From positions 124,285,927 through 124,349,926 of the forward strand of contig CM068367.1 in assembly GCA_034769895.1 (NCBI GenBank): 64,000 nt of DNA. Reading direction: 5' to 3'. Under the pieces are notes generated by a model. It searched no databases. It saw only the letters and a program-made list of their open reading frames with translations, and had not been told where the DNA came from. Made by a program: the position numbers and the translations under genes. Positions 10,396 through 22,046 of this stretch are shown piece after piece. This DNA comes from Magicicada septendecula (Eukaryota; Arthropoda; Insecta; Hemiptera; Cicadidae). Each line of letters starts with the position of its first letter. Positions within the stretch are counted from its first letter, which is position 1.

Positions 10396-12020
10396 ACTTC
10401 CATATTCCTTAAGGAATGGAAGTATGGTGATGGCAAAAAAAATCGTGTTCGAGATTATTGCAGATTCTGATTCTACTACACTCAAAACATGAAAAAAAGT
10501 CGTTTTCCGAAAAGTGTCTGTGTGTGTGTCTGTCTGTGTGTCTGTCTGTAGATTTTTTTTCTATGGCAAACGATAACTGCCGCAAATTCAAACAGAATCA
10601 AATAATTTTTTGCATACAGCCCTGATTTGTAGAGTACTCGCGACCTATTGTTTTTGGTGAAGATCGGTTGAGGGAAAGGGGTAGTTTACCTGCAACGGTT
10701 TTTTTTTATCAAGGGAAATTTTTTTTTTTTGGCAAACGATAACAGCCGCAAATTCAAACAGAATCAAATAATTTTTCGCATACAGCCCTGAATTGTAGAG
10801 TTCTCAAGACCTATTGTTTTTGGTGAAGATCGGTTAAGGGAAAGGGGTAGTTTACCTACAACGTTTTTTTAACAAGGGTATTTTCTATGGCAAACGATAA
10901 CAGCCGCAAGTTCAAACAGAATCAAATAATTTTCTGCATACAGCCCTGATTTGTAGAGTACTCAAGACCTATTGTTTTTGGTGAAGATCGGTTAAGGGGA
11001 AGGGGTAGTTTACCTGCAACGTTTTTTTTTCTATGGCAAACGATAACTGCCGCAAATTCAAACAGAATCAAATAATTTTTTGCACACATCCCTGAATTGT
11101 AGAGGTCTCAAGGACTTTCGATTTTGGTGAAGATCGGTTAAGGGGAAGGGGTAGTTTACCTGCAACCTTTTACGTTTTAACAAGAGTAAAGTACTTGAAA
11201 ATTTATTTAAACTTTTTGAAACAATGGTAATTGTTGAAAATAAAATAATTTTGTGCCAGGTAACAAAAATAAAGTCATTTTGATTATAAAATATAAATAT
11301 TAACAAGAAAAGAATTTTCAGTTTTCAAAATTTAAATATATTTTTATAAAACAATGGGTTCTTCATTGAGGTGGGGACTTGACGACAGTGACAGGGCTTT
11401 CCACCAAATTCAGCAGAGTGACAGGTAGGCCCAACTCTGATTGGCTCCTCAGATTTCCCCAGCGTTAGTAGGTTCTATGAAAATATTTTATTTCAAAAAT
11501 GATTTTAAATATAAATCTTAGATATGTTTTATAAATCTCATGTTTTATGTTTTAACATGGGTAATTTTTTATATGACGAACCATAACTGCCGTAAATTCA
11601 AACAGAATCAAATAACTTTTTACATATGTGCCTGAGCTATAGAGAACTCAATGTCTGTTGATTTTGGTGAAAATCGGTTACGGGGAAAGGGCAGTTTACC
11701 TGAAACATTTTTTGTTGTAACATGAGTAAAGTACTTAATTTTGATAAAGTATCCTGATAAGATCTTAATAATCCACTGTAGAAACGTAGATGAAATATCT
11801 ATAAATGAAGAGGCTAGTTGAACGGGCTGGGGGTAATTTTCTATAAATCAAAATTATAGTTGAAGGGGGAGGGGATAATTTTTTTTTATATGTGTACTAC
11901 GTTATTGGCAACAAAGAAGTATTTTTTTGTTAAAATTCCTTCCCTGGCTGTTTGGCTGAAAATGATTTTAAATATAAATCTTAGAATATGGAAGTCATGT
12001 ATGGTTCTCCATACCGATAT
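10396..12020 (+). mobile_element. Composite head-satellite-tail element, type copy (possibly Helitron-like non-autonomous)
   Basis: The head starts ACTTCCATATTCCTT and folds on itself through CCTTAAGG with a two-base bulge. About 110 bp later it has a TGTG/TGTC microsatellite (10516-10550). About four satellite monomers follow (starting near 10562, 10731, 10886 and 11031), then a long tail with a further diverged monomer at about 11570-11720. The tail ends at the hairpin GTATGGTTCTCCATAC and CGATAT. The outer limits are fixed because the element splits one arm of a palindrome whose other arm is uninterrupted. No long reading frame is present, so it is non-autonomous. The resemblance to Helentron-associated elements (terminal palindromes, central satellite plus microsatellite, 3' hairpin, T-rich target) is inference; a MITE or plain satellite origin remains possible. 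Confidence 0.7.
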
Positions 12021-12047
12021 TTTAGTTTTCTTTATAAAGTTATAAAA

Positions 12048-12917
12048 AATGGATTTTCATCAAGTAAAGGCCTCCAGTATAAATTATTTGAAGTATGCTA
12101 ATACTGTCTTTTTGTTACCTCCATACTATCAATAAAGAAAAAAAAATCGCTCAACGTTTGGGCAGGCGTGTAGCCGCACTGAGACATCACCTTTAATTTA
12201 GTCAGCAATTTAGAACTACGTGAACGCCGAATGTCCCTATTTTAAAAACACCGAGGGTCGGGTTCGACAGCATTCCCTAGTACAGCAATTTCATGTTATC
12301 TCAATGTCATTTGTATTGAAGCATCCCCAAACTAAACTAACTGGTTTTAATGTCTGTTTACAGATTACTTTATATATAATACTTTATTCTCTACAACTAA
12401 CTATAATTAAACAATAGATAACGTAATATATCTACCCCTCTACCTTACTAGCAAAAGAAACCCTGCTTTAGTTACACATGACACAACTCCTATGCTGTGT
12501 CTATTGGTGAAGCGTGTTGATTTTTTCCAGAGAACCTTTGTGGTCCATGACTAACGTTTCTAATGCTTGCTTGCGCTTTGTTTATGTTACTGGGAAACTG
12601 TCTCCTTTTTCTGCTATGCCAGCGTTGTCAGTGCAACATGAGTTTAAAGCTTTCGAGTTGTGGATATTGCAGTGTTACAGCATAAAAGAGGACAGGGCCC
12701 AAAACGCTGCCTTAACGTATAACTGCGTTTATGTTTTTGACTTCTGAAAATTATCTTTTACACTTTATACCAAAACGTTCTTTGCCTTAAATACGAAACA
12801 ATACAAAAATCGTAATACGTAAACAAAGTAACGACGACATCATCAGCACATTCCTAAACAAGCAGTTAAACCAAGTTTAATGATTAGTGACTAACAGAAC
12901 GTTAGTTAGACCGCGAA
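12048..12917. other. Spacer, no gene recognised
   Basis: The short open frames at 12220-12417 and 12514-12747 have no recognisable motif or supporting splice context, and no terminal repeats are seen. Confidence 0.5.
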
Positions 12918-13235
12918 ATGAGTCAGTCGATCGGAACGTCGCGTGTTTGTAAAACAGCTGATTTCACGAACAACCGATTTCCACTTAGTGATAAGTTGAC
13001 GCAGCACATAAACAATGGAAATCCTGCACGTATTGTAGAACAGAACTTGTTTTTTCTTAATTCACATTCCGATACAACTGTGTACGATTTTGTTTCGATT
13101 TCCGGGTTTAAGACCGCGGTCCATTATTGGACGTTTGTTCAGCGCGAAGATTATGCAGTTCTGCTGAATCCTTCTTCAGTGCCAGTCTTGACCCCCTCCA
13201 AGGTAATCGTCAAACAAACAAACAAAAATATTTAG
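12918..13235 (+). CDS. Weak candidate exon, unknown protein
   Basis: An open frame starts at an ATG with an A three bases upstream (GAAATGA) and runs 105 residues (MSQSIGTSRVCKTADF...) before a stop at 13233. At 13201-13206 an AAG|GTAATC sequence could be a splice donor, and the frame loses its protein-like composition (KQTNKNI) just after it. The base composition is closer to balanced than its flanks. I recognise no domain, signal peptide or homologue, and neither upstream promoter nor downstream exon could be identified. It may be a chance open frame. Confidence 0.18.
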   Translation: MSQSIGTSRVCKTADFTNNRFPLSDKLTQHINNGNPARIVEQNLFFLNSHSDTTVYDFVSISGFKTAVHYWTFVQREDYAVLLNPSSVPVLTPSKVIVKQTNKNI

Positions 13236-14639
13236 TATCAACGTACCCAGGAAAAAAGGTACTGTATACGAAAAAAGTACTAAATTTTTTTCTCTCTTCG
13301 TTTCAATCATTTTTGGAACATTTTACGATATTCTACCTCATCACCTTGAAAGTGAGATTTTAAGTTATATACTTAAGCCAATGTAAAATCGCAAAATAAC
13401 TCATGTAGGCTTGCGATAAATGTAAAAAGAAAAAGGTAAAACTCACGTCACTGTAGTTAGCTGTGGATCCAAGACCTTTAGTTGTCCATCACCATAAAAG
13501 AAGTCTCAATGGTAACTCTACCACTTAACATGTGTATTCATTTACTATTTAACTTTTAGTTTTAATGTGACATAAAATTTTCAGTTATTTAGTATGCTAT
13601 TTTACATATATACTGGGGTTGCCTTACACGAGAAAAAAAAACGAGAAATTAATTACTTTTAACAAGTTCTGCTAAACTAATTTTAGCTTCAGAAATAGTT
13701 CAATTGTAGCTGATCAATATTTCTGTTTTCAGAAATAGTCTACTGATAAAAGAGTTTATAGTTATAGTTTATTTCTTATTTTGTTCTTATTTATCACCAC
13801 TGCTAAAAATGTTATTTCAGTAACTGCTAATGAATGAGAAAGGTACACCGCACAGCTTTAAGCAATGCTGTTAAATTAGGAAACACTTGGTTCAACATTA
13901 TTTTTCATTTTAAGTGTTATCTGACTCACATTATGTATTATTAAATTATTATTATTGCACATGTCTAAGATCGCCATTAAACTATTTTCGCGCTCTATCG
14001 GTGGCCTACTTGTGAAGAGTACTTGATGTTTTAATGAAAAATACTACGCACTTTATGGATTACAGTGAAGTAAATACATAAATACAACAATTATTCAATT
14101 GTCTTTTTATAATTCATCGTTGTTGGCAGATTTTAGAGCTTGTAACGGATTTTTCTTAAACTGTTCAGTATCAGTCTGAGTATACCCAAGCACATGTTCG
14201 TAAGCAATAGACTTCAATGTTTCGTTTTTCGTTTTTACACGAATCTGTATTAAAAACAAGAGTTTCTTAGTTTCATAGCCTTTTACGATCTACGCTCCCC
14301 TTTAAACCTTAATACAAAACCACACCCCATACTCTAAAGTTGTGTGTGTGTGCGCGCGAGCGCGTGAGTACAAGTTTGTGTGGCCGGCGCACGTGTATCG
14401 TGTTATAGTATTAGATATTTGCCAAAGATATAAATTTAACTGATATTTTATAATGCTCGTATTTTTAAAAATATTGATTATAGTAGTTCAAAAGTACTAC
14501 CGGTATATTTTAAACCAATTAAATTTTTTTATATTTTTGTACATTCTTCAAATAAAGTAGTGAAACTAAAATTTAGTCTCTGGAAGAACGAGTCAAGTGG
14601 TCTTCGCACGGTAATTATTTTTTTGTGTACGCTACCTTT
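13236..14639. other. AT-rich spacer with a short GT/GC simple repeat
   Basis: A (GT)n(GC)n stretch lies at about 14340-14366. Nothing else is recognisable. Confidence 0.55.
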
Positions 14640-15146
14640 CTGATGCAACTACTTCTTCTTCCTCTGGCTCTACATCCCTCTATGAGATTTGGGCTCCTCA
14701 ACAATCCTACACCATTCCCCTCTGTTCTCAGCAACAATCTTCCATCTTCGCAGGTCCTCCTCAACACACACCATCCACCTCTTTCTCGGTCTTCCTCTGG
14801 GCCTAGACTCCAAGGGTTTCCGTTCTGTGATAGCTCTCGTATTTCTGGTCTTCTCCATTCTATAAATATGTCCTAGCCATCTAATGCTCTGTGACTTAAT
14901 AAACTTTACTATGTTTTCGCTATTTATTAAAGTATCAAGTTCAAGATTCATGCGGATCTGCCAAGTGCAATCTTGTTGCACTACTGGCCCAAAAATTCTC
15001 CTAAGTATTTTCCTCACAAATAGTTTAAGATCATCTTCATCTTTCTTCCGCATGGTCCATGTTTCACAGCCGTAAGTCAGTATTGGTCTTATAAGGCTTT
15101 TATAAATTTTCAGTTTAGAATTATGACTTAGGATCCTAGAGCACAA
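14640..15146 (-). pseudogene. 5'-truncated non-LTR retrotransposon 3' end, copy 1
   Basis: On the minus strand an uninterrupted frame of 158 residues (15146 down to 14670) carries the post-RT C-terminal region of a LINE polyprotein: KLKIYKSLIRPILTYGCETW, then RKILRRIFGPVVQQ, IKSQSIRWLGHIYRME, and SRPRGRPRKRWMVCVEEDL. The reverse transcriptase and endonuclease domains that would lie upstream are absent. A related copy lies at 29243-29742. After the stop the minus strand runs into a GAGGAAGAAGAAGTAG-like tail near 14640-14660, as LINE 3' ends often do. The frame is open but has no catalytic domain, so it is a dead 3' fragment. RTE-like affiliation is possible but not established. Confidence 0.82.
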
Positions 15147-18100
15147 TAGTTTCTTGTTTCTGATGGAACCACTGATACTGATGTACTAAACGATGAGCGC
15201 TTTCCAATCGTTGCGGGTGACCTGCAACGTTAGTTGTAAGTTTGAGTGTAAGTTGAGCCGAAAGGCTCACTGTTGAGTTAAAATAGTATATTAGTGTTGC
15301 AACACACAGTGTAGTGTATGCATAATAATCCACTTGTGGATTCACAAGCTTACGACGTCCCCTCAAAATCATCTGACGCTCCTCTAGGGGTGCGCGTCTT
15401 GCAGGCTGAGAACCACTGATCAAGAACATTCACAGAGATACAATTTTCGGGAAACCGTTTTTTTTTTTTTTTTTGAAGGTTGCTGACTATGAATATGGAG
15501 CAGGGACAAAACTAACGGGGGTGTGCGCCAATCGGCTGTGTGTGACAGGATAGTATAGTCAATGGCGTACAAAAGGGTTAGTCGCCAACCCCCTCAAGGA
15601 GTTAGTGGTAAATGGTTAGTGTTTTAGAAGAAAAATCTACAGTCAGCTAGTATCATCTCGCTAATAGTCGACAATGACGTATACAGCACGCTATAAGGTT
15701 GAGCAGTGCCCTCTACACACCAAACCCTCTATCCATGTTTATCCTCTATAAATTCTCCATGTAATAATCCTGATCGAGAATCTTCCACTGCCAAATCATG
15801 GACAATAGTACTCTTGCATGGAAAAAAAATCTGACTATGCTACCAAGCATAGTTGAGGAAGCGGTAATCTATAGTTTATCAGGGCGAGGGTTGGAAATAT
15901 GGAATAGTTTCATCCCTGATGTTAAATAATATCGGATTTTTTACTCCACTAACTTCTGCAATTCCTATGGAACTTGAGCGATTAAAAATTGGAAACCTAA
16001 GTATTACCTGCTATTTCTTGCTATTTCAGTAAAACAAAATATGAACTAATGATAAAGTTATGTATTTATAATATACACACACTTATTGCTTACTAATGGT
16101 ACCTACAATTCAATCATCTATTGTGGTGTATTAATTGTTCATAACCTAATGGTACCATACATATGATTTATAATAAAGTTTTAATTACTCACTTCTTAAT
16201 TTCGATCGATTTCGGTCATAGACAATCGTCAGGACATATACATTGTGCACTCGCGATCACTATATTGTAAAACAGTTACTATTTACAAAAAACGAATTCG
16301 TAAAAATTGATTATAGTGAAACTGGACAGTTTGTGTCCAGAGTTTCTGGAGAAAATATGAACGTGCGATCATCATCAACATTCGCTTATCCATTGCTAAA
16401 TGAAAGAAAGCCTCACCAGACATTCTCTATTGATTTTTCCCCACAATAAATTGTGTCCAGTACACTGTACCCCAGTACTATTTAATCAGGACATCCTTCC
16501 GTTTCGCAAAGGGCCGTCGTTGTGGTCTCTTGGTTGCTTTCGTCTAGGAACTACCTATAATTCACTCGCCTAACCAAATGCTCTGCCCTCCTCCATTTCG
16601 TTTTAATAATTTTGAAACCATTTCATTTCGTCTAATCTAGCTTGTCTGCATATTTATTAAAATAAATTAAAAATATATACTTCAGAAATTGCATTAGTAG
16701 TAATTATATAGTAAAATAATTAATTGGGTATCCAAGCCCTAATTGTTATTCCAAACGTATTACATTCCATAACTCCACAATCTCAAGGCTTATTTTATCA
16801 TTCTCTTGTCCACTTTTTGACTCGTAAGTCAATGTATTCAATGCTATATCGTACCTACTTTCTTACAACAGAAACGATATTTTCAGTAAATAATGCGACA
16901 CTCCGTGTTATTATTTTTAACATTTAATTAAATAAAAAATAATTGTTATTTATTACGTTTGTTTATTTACTTTGTATTCATTACTTATGTAAGAGTTTAC
17001 GTAGGAGTTCACTTGCATGCTGGTGGAACCAACACGTGAACCAACCTGCCAGTATGAAAAATTACCTTGATAACGGCTCTCAAGATAAAGGTGACAATTT
17101 CAAGGGCACAGATAGCTGTGTCAGTCTTCTATAAATAATAACGCACTTGTGTCGTATCTTAATGAGCATCTATAGCCACAGGGCAGCTACCTTCAGAGAG
17201 CAAGCAATCGGGATACGTAGTCAGAAACTGAGCACAGTCATTTCTTTCCCGGCGCAAATAAATATTTTCAAATACAGTCAGATATCAAAAGAGCTACCTC
17301 ACTGGAATTTTTGATACTATTTTATTAAACAGGGGCACCTCATTCACTTAAAAACTGCCGAGATTTATATATAGTTTTCTTTTTATTATTAACGCATAAT
17401 GTTTACGAACACGTTACTTTCCGTACAGCTTTAACCAGTGGCATAACTAAGAGGTGCTCCTTCGAGGGGGTCATTAGACTTGCTCCCCATTTCCTCAGGA
17501 CAAATTTGAAATTCAGAATCCAACCCACATAATTGTATAAATACATTTTATAAATTCTTTGCGGCTTAAAGTTTTTTTAATAAACCAACATGAAGTATAA
17601 GGGTTATGTGAAAGTATATGGAAAACAAAATATTCTATTTTCATTCACGGTTCCCGGTTGTTTAAATTAAAGGTAATAAATCAGTCATGATTAAATAAAT
17701 TTTATTCTTAATAAATCTACGAAAATTAATCTTTCCGAAGATATTCGGAAAAATTCGTTTTTATTACTCCTGTACACTTTGATTTAAGGATATTGTCCCA
17801 AGCAAGTTTATCTTAAAGTGGGTTATTTTTAATGTAAACTCCTGCAATAAAATCTTCCAGTTTTTACGAATTGAAGTTAACAAAAATTTCTAGTTTAACT
17901 GTTTAAAAACGACGATTCAAACCATACATATATTAGACTAGAGGAGTAAAGACATAGACAGCCGTGTAAGAAGAAATACGGTAAAGATAAGAAGACAAAC
18001 GTAGATTAATAGGCACTCCCTTAATTCTGGCACGTGCTTAATTCGTTGTTCAGGGTACAAATATGTACGTTATTTACCAAACGTTAAGTGAGTGTCACTA

Positions 18101-18410
18101 TTTAGAATACTCTATTTTATTAATTAACAAATAATGTATTAATTTCATTCCTAGAGTTATTTATAAGACTTTTCTTTAACACGCGCAACTGCTTTAGAAA
18201 TCATGACTGAAATTTGTAATAGCTCTGGGGCGGATTGAACCCCCCCCCTAATCCTCCCCTTTGTTAAACAGTTTTTATCACCTATGAAGTTACGATAATG
18301 GCACGTTGTTAGGAAGCAGTTCTGGTATAGATAAGGTATTGTGTAAACTATCCAGTGCGCATAGTGTCCAGTTGTGCGCTACATTTGATGGATTTTGAAA
18401 TTCCGATTGG
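15147..18410. other. Spacer with no supported gene
   Basis: It contains a 16-base T run near 15459-15475, and a hAT-like end (minus strand CAGTGGTTCTCAGCCTG at about 15402-15418) whose partner I could not find. A second hAT-like start (CAGTGGCATAACTA near 17439) also has no partner. A run of nine or more C lies at about 18240-18249. The short frames have no recognisable motifs. Confidence 0.5.
16209..16232 (-). ncRNA. Degenerate hammerhead-like hairpin
   Basis: The minus strand reads CTGACGA, then a weak stem, then CCGAAAT. It has the same layout as the motifs at 10306 and 22211 but is more decayed. It is probably a remnant of a repeat end rather than a functional RNA. Confidence 0.15.
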
Positions 18411-18996
18411 GATTCGTCGAATAGTGACAAAACCGCAATTGAGTTTTTACAGAATATACAGATTCTTCCTAGTTGTGTAAAATAAGAACGGCCACAATAA
18501 ATATAATTCAAAGCTGTCCTTTCTGACAACAGTAGGGTCCAGATAATCGTGGCTACACGAAATAATGAGCGCGATTAGGACAGGTCTAATGGGATCGCGA
18601 CTGACTAGAACGCTTACCTGAGCATCCAGGAAAATACCCGATGTCGACAGAATCATTGAAGTTGATGAAAAACTTGTTTCCGAAGAGGAAGAATCATGTG
18701 AGCCGTGATTCGCCGAATAGTGACAAAACCGCAATTGAGTTTTTACAGAATATACAGGTTCTTCCTAGTTGTGTAAAATAAGAACGGCCACAATAAATAT
18801 AAATCAAAGCTTTCTGACAACAGTACGGTCCAGATAATCGTGGCTACACGAAATAATGAGCGCGATTAGGACAGGTCTAATGGGATCGCGACTGACTAGA
18901 ACGCTTACCTGAGCATCCAGGAAAATACCCGATGTCGACAGAATCATCGAAGTTGATGAAAAACTTGTTTCCGAAGAGGAAGAATCATGTGGGCCG
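18411..18996 (+). repeat. Tandem direct duplication, two copies of about 290-296 bp
   Basis: Copy 1 (18411-18706) and copy 2 (18707-18996) both begin GATTCG(T/C)CGAATAGTGAC and end near GAATCATGTG. They differ by a few substitutions and a short deletion in copy 2 near 18810. The plus strand contains a short acidic frame (IIEVDEKLVSEEEESC) in both copies. I recognise no domain; a duplicated piece of an unidentified gene or transposon is possible. Confidence 0.85.
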
Positions 18997-20100
18997 TGTG
19001 TACGTGCAACGTGTAATGTTGGGATGGAACCTCCTCTGTATCTCGGGCGTCTAGCGCATTTCAGCTGCGAAGATCCGGGGATGCCGCCCATATAGAATGC
19101 CTTAGCGACAAATCCATATCAGTCGTCCCAGGGACCGGTAGGAAAAATCCACGTTCTCCGTCCACCGGGCAGAGTCAGCAGTGTCTCTCCTTAGTCGGCC
19201 ATCCCAACTGCAAGAAGGGGACGCTACGTGGACAGGCTATACTACTAGGGTTCACTGTGTTACTGATATGCCACCCCGGGATAGGAGTTATGGCTTCTAA
19301 TCTTGCACAGTTAGTTACCACGGACGACACCGACCCTTGTTCCCATTCTCGAGACACACGTCTTGACCCGGCTTATATCAGCCCCAATCCAGAAGAATTG
19401 AAGAAGAAGAAGGTGAAGACGATGATGATCGCGAAATGTAGTGTGTATGGTACCTAAAAGCAGGTATTCTTTATATATGAAGAATACAGAGAAAAATGAG
19501 TTAAGTCCTTCTTTTAACGAGATTTTACCATATTCTGATGGCTACTGGGAGATTCTGTATGTCTGTTATAACTCCGTGGAGATATCGGTGATTTTGTTTT
19601 AAGGTGTGTAGGGAAAGTACGTGTTTACATACCGTTTACAGGGCGAGGCTGTGCTAAATCCGCCTCAGCTAGTTGCATCGCCCGTCGTCAAGTGGGGCTG
19701 TGCGTGGCGAAGGGCATGCCCGTCTCCCGCTCGTGTGATGCGCCCCTAGCTTCAGATAGAGCTGCTGCTGCAGAGACTACAGACGATCTGGATGTTAGGG
19801 GTGTGGCCTGCTACCGGTCGTGGGTTGTCAATTAGTTATCTAATTGAGGATAAGTGTATACCGAGGCCGGGTCCAAGATTCACCTGGCACAGATGGGTTG
19901 CGACCGAGGGCGCTAATAAGGTGATTGCTCTGGAAGCGGGACAGTGTCCGTATAGTGGCGTCCAGTGAGCGGACACGCAGGGTGTCACGGATGATTTGCA
20001 CGCCCAGCGCAGTCCTCGGCCCAGGAGAGACTGAAGTTATCGCCCGTCAGTCTTAGAGTGAACGTAAGCAGGCTTTGAGGAGTTAAACGTGGACGGTAAC
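18997..20100. other. GC-richer region of unknown nature
   Basis: This stretch is clearly richer in G+C and in CpG than its surroundings. Near 19385-19430 there is a GAA/GAT-rich string after AATCCAGAAGAATTGAAG, similar to the ends of truncated LINEs elsewhere in the window. The open frames here (for example 19257-19457) have no recognisable domain. An old LINE 3' end or a fragment of an unidentified element is more likely than a gene. Confidence 0.4.
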
Positions 20101-22046
20101 GGTGTTTTGAATTTAAACTAGTTACAAAATGTTTACTCCGTAGCCGTGAGTTGTTTCCGTGCTATGAGTGACCAATCATCATCCTCGTTCGCACGGTGAC
20201 ATTAGACGCCATGACCGTGCTTGACATTCGCTCTCGGCACTTGTTGTTCGCATACAGGTCTACAGTGTCATGACACTGAACACCTCAATCTGCTGGAAAT
20301 GTGTCGCCAATCGTTGTAAGTACGACGAATTCATCTTATTTCTCTCTCAAGGCTTCGAGATTACAGGTTCAGTAACGTTTACTACTAACGCTGCGTCAGC
20401 GTCTCCTTTTTTTTCTACTTGTTTTTGTCGTCAGGAACGGCTTTTTCTCACAAGCAAAGACATTCGTGATAGTGCTCTAAGAAAAGAAACACATAAAAAG
20501 ACGACATAATGTACAGTTTGATGATCCTCAAAACAGTACAACAAAAACACGTGGTTTACTTGTACAGTTTACACTTCCACTTTATCGGAGTTCACACCGT
20601 GGAAGTGGGTACTAAAGTGCCAAGACGACGCTAATCAACAAGTTCTGATGCGGCATGGGTTGATTGTTCAACAACTACTGTCAGTATAGTGTGACGGGAT
20701 GGGTTGTTCATACAACGACATTACTCCAAAGGTAAATGTCATGACCAAGTGCCACGATTTAATATAACCGTGTAAATGAGGCTTCAGTGCAACAAAATGG
20801 AGAAAAATTAATTAAAAGGAGTGATATCATGATAAAATTAAACAGTTCTAAGTCACGTATTAGGTGATGACTGTGAGTTGTGAATTATTTAATGTTATAT
20901 AATTTTAAAATCTTACGAGAGAAAACTCAAAGAAATTAAGTTGCTAGATGACTGAAACGTCTTGCCCGTGGCATCAAACACGAGCATTAACCCGGCCTAA
21001 GGGGACTCAGAAACACCTTCTCTGAAGCCGGTTAGGTACTACTCATCAGGCGCAGGGCTGGGCCCAACTCAAGAGTCGGCGGCTAACTTCTGCTGAGAAC
21101 CAGTATTACGGGGTATAGCGCGTTGCCCTTGGCCAGGGCTACGGACGAAGGCCACAACTGCAGCGAAGGCGGAGAAGTAAAACTTTGGTACGTCTTAAGT
21201 AAAAAGCACATCTTACTTTGGAACTTCTCCACAATCGTCGGTGGACCTGGCGGGAGTGGCAACTGTCAGGAGTCAGGAGTTCAGTTACCATGTGGCGTAT
21301 GGGGTGACGCTCACTAGACATAAAATGCTCACTGGGGAAATAAAGTACCCGGAGCGTACCAAACGCACACTGGGAAGTTTAGGTTGCGTTAATACAGCAC
21401 TTCCAATAAGAGGCCACTTAAACGTGGAGTCTGATAGGAGCAATCCTACGAATACAAACATTCGGTTTTTGAGTTATCGAGTAAGAGGATAACAGTTTTT
21501 GGAATCCTGGAGCATTTAATTCAACAGGATAGATAGATCCAAGATTGGACCACCTTCCTTCAAACCATGAAGCTTTTGTGTAGAAAAACCTTTTCAGATG
21601 CAGCCAAGAAGTGAAAGCTGTTACAAACTCGGGACCACAAACTCGTACAAAGGACTATGGATTTCCTTCGGCCTTTGCGGTTCCCACATATAGGTTACAA
21701 CCCAAACGCGTAAGGTTTCTATCAGTGTTTAAAATACTGTTACGACGGTCTCACGGATCGCCGTATGGTACAGTGGAAACAAAATAATCAACAATGAAAT
21801 CACTAATAACCAGCTTTAATTATCACAATTAATAATTTGTAATCAACAAGATAGTCTCTTACAACAATTTAAGTAAAAATTGTCCATACGCAATAACAAT
21901 GTCAACTACAAAAAAATTCAGCACTAATTAGAACACAGCAACACTTCGCTACAAACACTCGATCCGCGCTAAAGTAATCGCTCAACACCACAGTACTCAT
22001 AAGCCGGCTGCTATGGCTTTTTATAGGTAGCGCACGCATTCTAGAA
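20101..22046. other. Spacer with a second GC-richer patch, no gene recognised
   Basis: A GC-richer patch at about 20980-21380 is flanked by AT-rich DNA. The frames at 20270-20509 and 21123-21492 show no domain. Confidence 0.45.

Noticed and set aside
15139..15418. Non-autonomous hAT between two CCACTGAT sites
   Set aside because: The CCACTG ends at about 15163 and 15412 are in the same orientation, so they are not an inverted pair.
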